DNA from: Diplocarpon mali
Lineage: Eukaryota; Ascomycota; Leotiomycetes; Helotiales; Drepanopezizaceae
Direction of reading: 5' to 3'
DNA: 30,166 nucleotides
Assembly (NCBI GenBank): GCA_024741835.1
Contig: JAENRP010000445.1
Coordinates: forward strand, 1 to 30,166
The position numbers and the translations under genes are program-made. Positions 1-12,160 of the stretch are shown in pieces (position 1 is the stretch's first letter; each line of letters opens with the position of its first letter). The notes under the pieces were generated by a model. That model was not told the origin of the DNA. It searched no databases and saw nothing but the letters and a program-made list of their open reading frames with translations.

Positions 1-262
1 ATACATATACATATATACATATACATATATACATATACATATATACATATACATATATACATATACATATATACATATACATATATACATATACATATAT
101 ACATATACATATACATATATACATATACATATACATATATACATATACATATACATATATACATATACATATACATATATACATATACATATATACATAT
201 ACATATACATATATACATATACACACACATATACACACATATATACACACATATATACACAC
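1..262. repeat. (AT/AC)n microsatellite
   Basis: An almost pure alternating purine-pyrimidine tract made of ATATAC and ATAC units, turning into ACACAC-rich units in the last 40 bases. It starts at the window edge, so its true length is unknown. Nothing in it is coding. Such alternating tracts are prone to slippage and to assembly collapse. Confidence 0.95.
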
Positions 263-1059
263 TCCATTCATCTTGGAATCCGCTCTCTCCCTGCCGCTGG
301 CTGATTCGCCAAACGCAGGTGACACGGCGTGACATCCGGAACATCGAGCGGCAAGATTCTCGGGACACTCCAACGCGGATCCTCGGCGTCAGGGGAGATT
401 TGGGTCATCTCGGTCTGTGATACATCTCGTGAGTTATGGAGTTGTGGAGTCATGGAGTCGTCGAGTGGTTGATTGGTTCGGGGATCCAGTTATGGATCTA
501 TGGCTTTGTTGACTTATTCGGTTACCGAGGGATGGATTTACCCATCCGTCTATTTATCCATGTAACCACATACCATGTACCGATTGACCTGCCCATGAAT
601 CTCTCGTGACTGATTTCTCTCATTACCGACTGAGGGATGGATAGATTGGGTCATGGATTACTTCGTCCCCCGGAGTGGATTCCGCACGGTCTGGCAGCAG
701 CTGTCATGTCAACACTCGACCAGAAGTCGGACCCCGGCAGCGTGACATGAGCTTCTAGTCTCCTTGGCTTTTTCCCTGCCAGGCGGAATCTTGACGGTGC
801 GTAGGCTGCGCCAGTTCATCCGGTAAGCCACTTGGCGGGACGCAATCCCATCAGCCGAGAGCTCACGTGGGATCACGTGAGCAGCCTGCTCGCCGCCGAC
901 ATTCGAGCGGTGTTGGGGCGAGAAGCTCACGTCGGGACAAGATGTCGACATGCACGCCCACTTCTCCCCAGCAGACTTGCGTCTCGGACTCGGGCCTGAT
1001 CAATGAAAAGTTACCAGGTGCGTGACGCCCCTCCAGCCACCCGGCCGTCATTCTAACGG
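263..1059. other. Non-coding stretch, no gene seen
   Basis: About 0.8 kb of mixed-composition DNA. The open frames here are short and overlap in opposing directions without a recognisable protein. Around 425-480 there is a degenerate tandem of TGGAGT-type units, and GATGGAT-like words recur at about 520-660, but neither forms a clean repeat array. I see no RNA gene. Confidence 0.6.
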
Positions 1060-2469
1060 TTAGAACATACAAAGATTGTGCTTAGGTAACCGTACCTTGT
1101 ATATTACTCCTGCAGCTCCATGGAACTCCAAATCTACATCTCTAGATTCTATCACTCCTAAATCTCGCGTGGGATGATCGCAAGGGCTCGCGCGCTGCGT
1201 CATCCGCTCGCGCTTAATGTGCCACAAATCTTCCACGAAGCGTATCTGGGCACCAGCAATCTCGAGTTGCCTATTCCTGGCTCGGAAATCCTGAGTATCA
1301 CATCGCACCTTGACTCGCCCGTTTTGCGGCAAGCCCTCGACTGCTCATATGTCACCGAGCTCGCAGAGTACGGCTACCAGGGTGGAAAGCACACCAGGCT
1401 GGGTCCAGGTGCTTGGGAGGGACAACAGCTCATCGATGGATGTCGCTGTCAGCTTGAAATAGCCGGAATAGCGGCATATCTTTGCCCTGAGGACGGTGAC
1501 CTGGGACTGCATGGCTGCCTGGAGGTCCACGGAGGGACTCCGCACCAGGGAGGGGTTTGGCACTGGCTGCCATTCCTTCAGATTGGACCTCGCAAGAGAC
1601 AGTTGATCACGGTCAATCAGCTCTTGTGCCTCCAGTAGTATCTGATTCCCGACGAGCGCGTTTGTGCTTGGTATCATCGGAATGCCGTCGAGTTGCACCG
1701 CAGATTGCTCTTCGAACGCGTGTTTGGGAAATAGGCGTGATAATCGTCTTTCCCGCAGCGACAGCCGAGCGAACAGCGGCTCATCTCCCAGACCGCTGCT
1801 CACTTCTTCTGCGAGTTGAACTACTCGGCACTTCCCCTCTAGCGGTGAGAAATTCGATAACGATAAGCAGAATTTGACTATTCTATGGCGCTCGCGAGTA
1901 GAAAGGTCCCAGGTAAGGTGGTGAGCGTCCAAGCTACCAAGGAAGTCGACGCAGTGCTGGGCCTGCGGAAGCTGTGATCTCTCAACCTTCACGTATCTGT
2001 TCAAAAGATCATTAGCTATATATGTAAACGACTATGCAGCTTACAAGGCGTGCTCTGCATCTGGATGTCTCGAAAACGTATGGAAGACGAAGCTCCAAGC
2101 TTCCAGTCGTAAAAGTTTGGCTGACGCCGCCGTGCTCTGTTCGACCACGGTGCGTACGAGTGCGCTTGCTGCATAACCTTTCTCAGGTGTTCGTATCACG
2201 CGTTGACGTGTGCCGAGATCATCAAGGGCGTGTCGAAGTCTTGCTTCGCTCGCATATACCGGGCTGGGCCCTTCACTGTCTTCACCGCAGAACGTACCGT
2301 CGTCATCGCAAGTTGGGCATGAGTTGAGGCGCCGGAGAAGAGCACTTGAGGTGATATCATCAGCACCAAGGTAGTAAAGAATATGAAGCAGCTGGGTGGC
2401 CTCCGTCTCTCGTTGGAGCGAGCAACGAGCTCTTATTGTTGATCTGGAGATACATATTTTGGGTGGCAA
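1060..2469 (-). pseudogene. Decayed NLR-like gene fragment (winged-helix/TPR-type region)
   Basis: Two open stretches on the minus strand (2469-2045 and 1996-1345) join in frame across a good 48-bp intron, 2044-1997 (GTAAGC donor, GCTAAT branch, ACAG acceptor). The first stretch reads like the region that follows the NTPase domain in fungal NB-ARC/NACHT proteins (LLHILYYLGADDI, then a helical segment). The second resembles their TPR-like C-terminal repeats (QSQVTVLRAKICRYSGYF, VLSTLVAVLCELGDI). A TGA at 1347-1345 ends the frame. Similar-looking helical sequence continues in the same frame behind it (RNRQLEIAGAQI), to a stop near 1060, which suggests a premature stop. No ATG or nucleotide-binding domain is seen upstream, and an in-frame stop lies just before the first stretch, so the 5' part is missing or unreadable. 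The family call comes from remembered resemblance and is moderate. An alternative is an unrelated TPR protein. Confidence 0.5.
1997..2044 (-). other. Intron in the NLR-like pseudogene
   Basis: Read on the minus strand this 48-bp segment has GTAAGC at its 5' end, GCTAATG as branch site and GAACAG at its 3' end. Removing it joins ...DAEHA and YVKVERSQLPQ... through one split leucine codon, with no stop. The preserved intron is the best evidence that the two flanking frames belonged to one gene. Confidence 0.7.
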
Positions 2470-4028
2470 TCAATGGCTCTGGAGGAGTGCCATGGTTGTC
2501 CGGCTGCATGGGACATCGTCGACAGGAGGTATCGACGGATAATCGTTTTACGAATCGCTTGTAGATGCAAGATGGCCATCCGAGCTGGGCGTCGGGAAGA
2601 CTTAGCACTCGGAAGTCTCATAGCCTAGCGATCTCGCAATTAGTTACCGGCTCAGAGCAGATCCGAATTAGATGCTGCGATAACCTCGTTATACCTGCCA
2701 GTGCCTTGGCGAAACGGAAGAGAGCAGGCGAAGCGAACCAAGCAATAGGGACTGAGGTGTCTTGCGAGATCATAGGCAAGGTGTCGCGCGTTCAAGCGAC
2801 GCAGGATTCCTCGCAAGCCGAGACGAGGAGCGAGGGCGCCAAGTAGGCAGCTCGCGCATGAAGCTATAGGGTCGCAGCTCGTTCCTTGATGTTACCAGAA
2901 TTTGCGGATTCTGGGACACGGGGTTGATAGGGTGCAACTAAGCAGAACTGTATGTGACTGACCCTACTTTAAATTGCTCTTTCCAATGGGCTGCAAATGG
3001 GGAGCTTGACATCCAGGGTTGCCTGGGTTCCTGGACATTCAAAGTCTACATGATGGATATGCCTCGTGCGCTGCCTATCAAAACAAGTGAGTACAAGTGG
3101 TTCTTCTCCAGAGGGAGCTGAATAAAGAACTTTTCACTACATCTCGATCCCGAGGGGTAGGGCTTATAGTGAGTTTGCCAGGGAAGCTTCCCTCTCACGC
3201 GGGTCTGATGGATTAATTACCCCGGACTCTCTTATTCTTTCTTGACGCTTCTCGAGTCCAGCGAACCACATAACCCTCAGATCATACTTGATGATTAGAA
3301 TTACTTCGCCATAGCATTTGCAAGCACGACTGCTAAAAGCCGAATAGCCGGAAAGCTACGCGAGGCGTGATCTATATACGTGAAATAGAGAAACCCCTTA
3401 TACAAAGCGGTCGACTTTTGCTACGTTTGGAGGCTCGAGGCTTCCGCTGACTCCACAGAGTCGCTAGAGCCCCTACTTCCCAGTGGAATCTTACCCTTGT
3501 TTTGACCCATTGTACCTGAGATATATAAAAAAGCCGCGAGCACTATGTAACCATATTTGCCAAGGCTGAAAGCCCATGCGGAGCTCTTTTCGGAAGCTTA
3601 TTACCACGGCCGTCTGGATCACCAGCGAGGACGCAATCGCAAACTCGTCGTCCTGCCTCTAGTTTGCAATGCATCACCATTCTCATCGTCATTCTCGAGA
3701 ATAGCTTCCCAAGTCACGGTACATGCTCACCGGAGCCCGGGGCTGCCTAGAAGGTAGTGGTCTGGTTGTCTGTAGGAGAGAAACAGAATGGCGTGCGCCA
3801 CCGGGCAGTCTACGCTGGCTATATCCGAGCCGGTGGGCAGTGAGCGCTTGCGCCTGTGGGAATAAGTAATACCTACAGGAGTCTGGCTTGGGCACTGCCC
3901 TATTGGAGACCGTGAATCATTGCGTATGGGTATATTTAGCTGTGCAAACCTGCTGTCGACACTTACTAGGGCCAATTTGAGTATGGTGCTTATATGGCTT
4001 GCGATAGGAGTGGAGAAAGATTAGTTGC
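2470..4028. other. Non-coding stretch, no gene seen
   Basis: Only short, conflicting open frames, several of which begin at TTG and not ATG. The upstream (nucleotide-binding) part of the NLR-like gene would be expected at 2500-3600 on the minus strand, but I could not read it in any frame. No RNA gene or repeat was recognised. Confidence 0.5.
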
Positions 4029-4177
4029 TTTTGCTCGCTTGTCCTCGCTTCGATTGTCCTCGCTTATCCTCGCTTACCCTCGCTTACCCTCGCTCGTCCT
4101 CGCTTGTCCTCGCTTGTCCTCGCTTGTCCTCGCTTGTCCTCGCTTGTCCTCGCTTATCCTCGCTTGTCCTTGCTTAT
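4029..4177. repeat. 10-bp minisatellite (CTCGCTTGTC-type units)
   Basis: About 15 head-to-tail copies of a 10-base unit, CGCTTGTCCT, with variants CGCTTATCCT, CGCTTACCCT and CGCTCGTCCT. The five copies at 4107-4156 are identical; copies diverge towards both ends. Because 10 is not a multiple of 3, all three forward frames read the same 10-residue periodic peptide (LACPRLSSLV-like). This explains the long open frames here without a real gene. Confidence 0.9.
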
Positions 4178-6662
4178 CAAAGACTCCTTGGCTCCAAGGT
4201 TCATTTGCCAGGTTGCTTACTTCCATCTATACTAAAAGCTTCTATAGGCCTAGCAAGGAACAACCCAAATGCAACCTAGATAAGTTGCCTGGAAATCGCT
4301 TAGTAGAAATGGAGGTAGGCGCGTCCAAAGAAGATTGCTCCTCTGCGGCCTCAACACCAGAAACTTGAGACCTGAAATCATCAAAATCTTGGGCATTAGT
4401 ACTACCCTCGCATGGATAGAGACTTGCGCGCCTTATTACTACTCTTATACGGATTATGCTCTGCCTAAGAGCTTGAAATTCATAAGCATGTCTGGAATTT
4501 AGAATAAGGCTGTCTACACGCCCTTGTCTGTCCAAACTCTACTTTTAACCTTGGCTTTTGAAAAGAAGGGTGTTTATTACGCTAGGTACAAGTTCTGGGG
4601 TGATTATGTACTTTCTTACATGAAATCGTATTCCCGAGCCAATAACTGACCGCTCTTGCTCTGTAGATCAGACGATGACTGTAATGACTGTCATCAACAG
4701 CCGGTGACCAACTAGTTGTCAATTCTGGGTGCTGCAGCGCTGAAGAAAATATTTGGTGATTTCTCTTCAGCCAGTTTCTTCCCCGGTTGACCTGCCTAGA
4801 AAAATCCTAGCGTCTCAGACTTCGAGAGTAGCGGAATTCGAAAGTGACCCGTGTATAGCATCGAAGACTCCGGGTTAGTGATAGTTGTTGTTCATGACGG
4901 AAAGGCAAGGGGCCTTGATCAATCAGAGATCCTGGTATCAGAGAGTACTTTATAAGAACTTGGAGACTTCTGAGTTGCAAAGATGGCTTGCAAGACTAAA
5001 TTTTTTAGCCCTTGTCTGGTAGTCGCATGTTCACGGCGCTTAGAGACACCTCTCCTAAGTTCCAGGGCCACTCAGTCACTGTGTTATCACATACTCGCTG
5101 CTATAGGAGTCTCTCGAAGCATTGCTAAGCTTTGTAAAGAATTATGTAATTTAATAATCGTAACTATATCACGAGTCTGGGTGAATTTAATCAACTCTCT
5201 TGCTTAAAACAGCGCAAAGACAGGGTGCTAGCTGCGATTTCTATCGTCTTATATTAGCAGAACGGGGGTGTAGTAAAATACGCCGAAAGCAATTCCGGTA
5301 ATTAGTTGGCTTCCGAGCGTAATTATAAAACACTAATATGATATTGCTTAAATTACGCATAACGACACCGATTTCTGAGAACGTTCACTTCCTATAAGGG
5401 AGCTGTCAAAGCTTTCGGTATGTAAACGCCACCGTACCTACCTACGTAGCAGGCAGTGTTGTCCCCAGCGGCTATCCCAAGCGAGAAGCAAGCCCGGTTA
5501 CACTCTTGGGCCGAGCTGTTATGTGGAGATCAGGTAGCTCTAGCTTACTTCGTCAAGGGCTGCGAGCGGGAGGTCTAGGGAAAGGGGGTGAGAGTACGTT
5601 TTCAAGGTTTGATAAACTTTCACATAGTGTTGTTTATGCCTGCGACGAAGTACAATAGTGCGGCGGTTGAAAATTGACGCCTGCAAGCGGTCAACAATGG
5701 GGGTTAATATTAGGGGTCAAGTAGTGTGTTCAAGTAAGAGACTATGAACTTGCTTTGTATCTGTGATACATTCTATCATAATTTGAACTTGATTTTATAC
5801 CCGAGACATCAGTAACATGTTATTCGAATTTCCAAATCATTGCGGAGACTCTCCCGCTCCTGTTTCCTGACTTGAGTATTAATTTACTCGACAGTGGACA
5901 CTATATAGATTTAGGTCTATATAAACTCAAGTGCAAATAGGTGATGAGTGCTTTACTTCCTTTTCAAGCTGAAGGCCCCATATACCTCCTTGCGATTGAC
6001 AGGTATTAATATTTGAACTACCCGCTGTATCCCAGGAAATTGCGTTATTCATTAATTCGTAGCTGAGACGAGACGCCGAGTTGTTTCGGCCATGAGCCAA
6101 TCCCGTCGAACATTCTATGCCGACTCATTAGACGGGTTCTTAGGAAAATGATGGAGTCTCGCTGAAATCCGATATAATAGCTCACTATCAAAGAGCCTTC
6201 AGACTTCCACATTACGAGTTTAGTCTTGCCATTGCCTTGCCAAATTAGCTAAGCCGCTATTCAATCTGATATCCCCTGGACCTGGGTTGACGGACTATAA
6301 ATAGTCAAGAGAGTCAAATTGCCAGGGGCTATCGTCAGTTGGCGTACTCAAGCTATCTAGAAGTCAGCATTGTGAAAATCTTACAATTCAATCGAAATTT
6401 CCTTTTACTATCATGCTAGCCCCTAACTACGCATTGCGTCATTTGAAGATCCAAACCTTTCAAATTTCTAATTATCTGGTTGGATTTGTTCCCTACGAAG
6501 ACCAACCGTGTGTTTCAATGTTCAGACCTCTGAAGAACCGAGTAGGCGGTTTGAGCAATTTAGCTACGTATAAATTTCGTAAAGAGAGGATTTGTGCTAC
6601 CAGTGCTTATGTGGATGCCAGAATATCATGGCTGGTCATACTAGGCAGGCCTTCCCTCTCCC
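4178..6662. other. Non-coding, moderately AT-rich stretch
   Basis: About 2.5 kb with no recognisable protein. One ATG-started 74-codon frame (4983-5207, plus) has a CTTTATAAG box about 30 bases upstream but no family resemblance. No tRNA, rRNA or clean repeat was seen. It may be old intergenic or transposon-derived DNA beyond recognition. Confidence 0.5.
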
Positions 6663-6929
6663 CTAAGCTCTATTCCTCCTCTTTTTTGTCTTAACAAAAT
6701 TGATCCGCACGTATACCCATTCTATCATAAGAAACGCACCGGAATGGCCAGGAAAAAGTGAACAATCTGGGGGCACGCCTGAGGCCCAATATACGCCGTC
6801 AATTACAATTAAGCGAGTCTTAGGAGAGTCCTTCCATATATTTTCACGGCTTTGATACGAATACGCGACCTCTAAGCCACAAAACAAAATAAAAATAGCG
6901 AATAATATGTTTTCCTTTACCGTTTGCAT
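6663..6929 (-). CDS. Hypothetical small secreted protein candidate
   Basis: An 88-residue minus-strand frame starting at a true ATG (6929-6927). Residues 8-24 form a hydrophobic core (ILFAIFILFCGLEVAYS) after a short charged N-terminus. This resembles a signal peptide, with possible cleavage after ...VAYS, leaving a mature chain of about 64 residues with a basic tail (KTKKRRNRA). A TATA-like TTTTATA lies about 20 bases upstream of the ATG. There is no recognised domain and only one cysteine in the mature part, so it is not a typical disulfide-rich effector. It sits 0.3 kb from the dead retrotransposon in a gene-poor region, where chance frames are also common. Confidence 0.25.
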   Translation of the reverse strand: MQTVKENILFAIFILFCGLEVAYSYQSRENIWKDSPKTRLIVIDGVYWASGVPPDCSLFPGHSGAFLMIEWVYVRINFVKTKKRRNRA

Positions 6930-7238
6930 CGCTTAGGATAGTATAAAAGGGAAAAGAATCAATTTCCGACAGTTCGAAGTCAAATTTCGCAGCGCTAGTG
7001 ACTTTTTTCGCGTTGATGCTGGGGCCCTTCTAGTATCCGTTGCATCAACAGCAGTGCCTCGCCAGGGCATTCAGGGTCAGGAGAAAATAGAGGGCCGCAA
7101 TACATAGAATAGAATCATTTGGCCAACGTATGTATCTATGGTGATGCCAATTAGTACTTCAGAACTTCAGACAGTTGGTAGAAGTTAAGTTACCTGGCTA
7201 GACCCGACATAAAGACATGGCAGCTACTGTATCTGCAA

Positions 7239-7243
7239 ACCAC
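7239..7243. repeat. Target-site duplication, left copy (ACCAC)
   Basis: ACCAC directly abuts the left LTR and recurs directly after the right LTR at 12333-12337. Five base pairs is the usual duplication length for Ty1/copia insertions, so this marks the integration point. Confidence 0.85.
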
Positions 7244-7415
7244 TATTATAGTAGTAATAGAAAAAGTAGAATCAATTAGATAAAGAAGAAGAGCTAAGAA
7301 GCAGCTCTAGAGCTATTTATATAGGAATACGCTAAACCTAATTAGGATAGAATAGAATGCTACTCCTTTATATACTGGCGAAGTAGTAGCTGATATAATA
7401 TAGCTCCTTTTAATA
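7244..7415 (-). repeat. LTR, left copy (3' LTR of the minus-strand element)
   Basis: A 172-bp LTR with ends TATTA...TAATA, probably TGTTA...TAACA before RIP. It differs from the right LTR at 14 positions by hand count, 13 of them transitions and mostly in the C-to-T/G-to-A sense. A short purine run (TAAGGGAC on the minus strand, 7416-7423) adjoins its inner edge and could be the polypurine tract. Confidence 0.88.
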
Positions 7416-9000
7416 GTCCCTTAGATATAAATATCTATAGTCAGCGCTAGTCTCCTATTAATATAACGCCGCGCGGCTATAGTCGAAGATTTAGTCCCTT
7501 AAGAGAGCGAGAGTAGTTTAAGGAAGTGACTTAGTGCAGATATCCGCTAGGTTTTCTGCCGACGGAATATAAGAAAGACTATATTCGCTATTAGTGAATT
7601 GTTCGCAGACGAAGTAGTAGTGAACGTTGATGTGTTTTAAGCAGTTACTTATTTATTAGTCTTTAACTAGTGCGATAGCGGGTTTATTATCAACTAGGAG
7701 ATATGTATTAATTGTTAACAACTTAGTAGAGTTGCTAATAAGTTCCCTAATCGCCTAGCGAGCTTATACTAGGTGGCTAGCGGCATATAATATAGCTATA
7801 TACTTAGCTTTATAAGTAGATTTCGCAACGCAAGACTACTGCTTAGACAATTATAATATAGTATAGCTATTAATCTTTAGCATATACCTTAAGAATGACT
7901 TAGAGTTATCTAAGTCTAAGCTAAAGGAGGCGTTAAAGTATATAACGAATTAGACCCTAGTTGCGGACTGCGCTATTTGCTAATAAGATAAGGTATTAGT
8001 TATATAGATACTAAGGTCGCAGGTTGCCTATATATAGTATAACGTCTAGTATACTATCTTTAGGTATAGCTCTAATAGGTTCGAGTTATATAAGCCAAGT
8101 ATGCTAACTGTATAGAATAGATCTAGACGACTAACAATTGCAAGGAAGTTAATAGAACTAACAATTGATTAGAACGTTTTCTAACGTTCGAGGTCGATAG
8201 GTTTGTCTGCTAAGGATTATAGTAGAAAAGAGTTTGGATTTAGCAGCGTAAGTCTTCTATTGCAATCGCTTATACTATAATAGCGCAGAATCGCTATAAT
8301 ATATATACGCTAATATAGCTGAACTAGCCGTATACTATAGAAGTGGCTATCCTTGATCTTAAGTCTAAGCAAGAGCTTAGGTCTACTTATATCCTAGAAC
8401 TTAAAGCGTGCCCTAGTTCGCGTGATTATAGTAGATATCGCGGAGGTCGTTCTAGCTATTAAGATATCGTTAATATAGATACCTAGGATAAGGTTAAGTA
8501 AGATAAAGATATACAGATCAAAGGTCGCTTGGATAAAGTCTTACTCTTTAAGCTATTAAGATAGTATATTATACTATTTGCAATTAGATTATTTAAGCTT
8601 ATATAAGGCTCGCTTAATGCGTATAACTATTGCGCTATATATTAGTACGCCTAGCGGGGCGCGAGCGTATATAATATAGCTGAGTTTGCTATTAAGGTAC
8701 GCGGTATTAAAATCAACTTAATATATATCCTATCCTTAGGTAAGAGCAATAAAGATAATAAATTGTAGGCTATTGTATCAGACGACTAGTGAGTATATAT
8801 TATTAAAGTCAATATTAGGTCGCTATAAGAAGCCTTGCGCAACTAATTAAGCCTTACGCTTTACAACTTTGCTAGATTCGTCGCGTTTAATATTAAATAC
8901 CTAGCGTATACCTACTATCTTAGCGTTTGCTAGCAGGTTATATTCCACTTCCTAGGTACTATTATTAATATAAGCCTGCACTTTGCAGTAGATAGCCAGT
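7416..9000 (-). pseudogene. Copia reverse transcriptase and RNase H remnant
   Basis: The minus strand carries, in order, a degenerate RT palm (ALYKLK motif near 8600; YIND/ILIA at about 8457-8477) and a degenerate RNase H terminal motif (KAKYIAI near 7800, AIRELL near 7750). In intact copia elements these are YVDD and (S)xAEYIAL. The catalytic YVDD here has lost its first aspartate to asparagine, in addition to the stop codons, so no enzyme is expected. Limits are approximate. Confidence 0.75.
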
Positions 9001-12000
9001 AGCTATAGAGATGTATTTATCTCACTTATAGCCTTAGTATACGTATAAAGGATCTTATTATTAATATTAGTCTTATTAATATAGTAAAACATATATGCTA
9101 ATTCGTTATCTAATAGTAGAGTGAAGGCTATATATGCTGACTCTAATTCCTTCTTCTTCTATAATAGCTTAGATATACAGCCTGACCGTATGGTCACTAT
9201 TCTTAATAACGCAGGCCGCATTATTAAAGGCTGGTTAAGCGCTGCGCGCGGTGCGCGGGTAGAAACTTTAAGTAGCGCAATTAGAGGCAGTAGCTATAAC
9301 CTAGTGTTTTTATCTATATTAGCTAGTTTATCGATTAGCTAGGAAGGTGATATTAGGTTATCTAGAGTTATAGTATCCCTTAAAGGCATATAAGCTTTGA
9401 TCAAGCGGTTATTATTAACTTTAGAAACGCGTTTAGCTAATAGAATTTCATTTTCTAATATAAGTTAGAAGGCTGGCGGCGCGTAAGTAATTAAGAATAG
9501 CTGGAATCGGACGTTCCGCGACTTAAGAATGATATAGTAGAAAGGAATATAGACGTAGGACGTTTTAATATTACATCTATATCTGACAAAGATGCCTTCT
9601 TCTATGTAATAAAGTAGCTTTAAGCTAAGGGCTTAAGCTTTAAAAGGGATATATATATAGACCTTTATATTAAAAGGATAAAGGTGTTTGATAGATAGCT
9701 TTTCGCCAAATAGAGCTTTATATAGTATATGTTTAAGTGCAGAGTAGAAGGTGATATTTTTAAGAAAATTAGCAGTTTGAACCGCTTCTACTTATAAGAA
9801 AAGGAGGTGATTAATATCGATTATTACGCGGGAAATTTCTATAATAGCGCGGTTCTATCTCTTAAGGAGTCCGTTGAGTTGATAGTAATAGGGCGGTACT
9901 ATATTATATACGATTCCTAATTATCTAAGGTCTTTTATAGCAGCGATGTATTTATTACTATTATCTATTTTAAAACGCTTAATAAGTATAATATTAGTAG
10001 GTATAACCTATTAGTCGAACTATATATTAATATATGCGATAAAATTGCGTATTGCCTATAGAGCGTCTGACTTCTTCTTAAGGAAACGAACCTATAAGTA
10101 GCAAGTGGCCTAGTAGATAAAGCTTATAAAGTACTTAGCGCTTTTAAGGCTAGCTTAAGAGAATTTGCTAAATAGATTAGAGTATATGACTTCAAAAGGT
10201 TTAAGCGTTCGCGCTACTATTAAGGCAGATAATATAAGTCGGCGATATATAGACTTAGAGAGCTTATAGGTCTTATAGTAGAAGTCTTTAGGTTAAGGTA
10301 GTAGGTTTTCGCTATCCTTATATACTCGCTTAGGTTTTAAGACCTAAAGATATCTAATAGTATAGTAGAACTCTATATATAATATAAAGCAACTAGTCGC
10401 AAGTGCCGTCTAATTAGAAGATTGAGCATTTAGGTCGTCGAGTTATATTTGTATAACGCTATCTGCGTAGTATGCTTAAATAGCGTTTATGCTATTGCGA
10501 GTAAGGTAGACGTTATTACCTTTGCCGTAGAGCTTAAAGCTATAGTAGTAGATATAGCTTTATAAGAAGAGCTAGGTCCTATATAACTTACTAAAGTAAA
10601 GAATGTTAGTTAGCTTAATAATCTTAATAGACCCGTCCGGCATCCTATAGCGTAATCAAATAAGTCTAATGCCCTTTATAAGTAATTTGATCCCGCTAGC
10701 TATAGTAATAGTGCCTATCTTAAGGGATAGGGATATAAAATCATTTGCGTAGCTAATTATATGCTATAAGGCGCTAGTATTAAGTAGCTAATAGGTAGGG
10801 TTATTAGTTGTAATAGCTAAGGGCCGTCGGATGGTAGCGTAGGCACTTACCTCTCTTATATAAGATCGCTTTCTATTTTAGTTAAGGTTTTCCGCTAGCA
10901 AAGTGTGTTTTAGCAGTAGGCTATCTATTAGGTTAATAGTTGTATTAGCTATAGCGCAGGTAGTTTAGTAGTAGGCAGATAGTGCAATAACCTCTATACT
11001 ACTATCGTTAGTATCGCTAGTAGATTTATTAGCGTTATTTACTAATGCATTATTCGCCTTTTAGTATTTAGCGCTACGTCCCTTAAGCTTTAGTGCAAAT
11101 AATAATACTGCTAGTATTCTTCTCTACTATTGCTTCTTATATTTTCGGAGCTTATTGCAATTTGTATAAATGTATCTAATAAAGGTAAGGTTATACTTTT
11201 AGTACTATAAGCACTCTGCTATTCCTAATAGTACTAGCAGTGCGGCTCGGGATTATCGTATATCGCAAGCAGCTATCTATCGTATAGCATAAGTAGTAGT
11301 AGAAGTCTTAATAGTTAAAGAGTATTTATTAAAGATATCTAGTATTTTCGATTCGATATTAATAAACTTAGTAATATCGCAACTGCTTAAGTTATTAATA
11401 ATATAGTCTATTATATCTAGTAGAGTTGTTAAGAAGAACGAGCCTTTGACCTTATTAGATTCGAATATAGGTCTTATTGCTTTAGCTATAGATTGCATTA
11501 ATGCTGTATAGCATTTAGATATCTATATCTAGCGTTAATAGAACTCGTTAAAGTGGATCCTTAGGTTATTACTATTTGTATAGCAGAGGTTAGTAAGCGA
11601 GCGAAATAGCATAATCGATATATTACCTATATCTTAATCGAAATAGCTGCTTAGGTGTTTCTACACTTATAGCAAAGTATCGTATAATACAACTAATATA
11701 GTAAGATCATTATATACTAATAATAGCAGTATAACTATAGCCTTATTATCGTCCGCTTCCTATATATCGATAAGCGCTTTAGTTGCTAGTGCGCTATTGC
11801 TAGCGATAATGGCAGGTCTGGGCTTTTTACTAGAGATAATAGGCCAAAGGCCTACGTATCGAAAAGCGACCGTTTAAGCTGATTGCTATTTCGTATAGTT
11901 ATCTCCGCGGGTAGTAAGCTTCGGCAGCAAGTTAGGGTCGAGTTTAAATAAGAATAAGGAGGTAGTTATATTAGCAGTCGATATCTAAGGCGTACTTTAG

Positions 12001-12160
12001 GTAAGGGTGTACTTATTACTATATATAAGCAACGTTAGCTATACGTAGTAGTAACGCAGGGTGCGTTATATAATAGTAAGGGCGGTGCAATTAATTGAGT
12101 ATTAGATAATAGATAATACTATATAAGATATAATATAGCAGTAGCTTAAGGCTTATAACC
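9001..12160 (-). pseudogene. Copia gag-protease-integrase region, unreadable remnant
   Basis: By element order this stretch should hold gag, protease and integrase on the minus strand. RIP has broken it into short frames and I could not place the integrase DDE residues or the gag zinc knuckle with confidence. One frame of 73 codons with a real ATG survives at 11498-11277 (minus; helical, Ile/Ser-rich), in the position expected for gag, but its identity is unproven. Confidence 0.55.

Noticed and set aside
1174..1638. 154-codon plus-strand frame
   Set aside because: Opposite the NLR-like pseudogene, whose minus-strand reading has a consensus intron and recognisable repeats.
3994..4368. Open frame with LACPRLSSLV-like repeats
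   Set aside because: Entirely produced by the 10-bp minisatellite; the same peptide appears in overlapping frames, and flanking sequence has no coding character.
4983..5207. 74-codon ATG-started frame with a TATA-like box 30 bases upstream
   Set aside because: No family, no clear signal peptide, lies in a decayed AT-rich region; one motif is not enough to call a gene.
9121..9342. 73-codon plus-strand frame inside the retrotransposon
   Set aside because: Antisense to the copia coding direction in a RIP-mutated region; no family resemblance.
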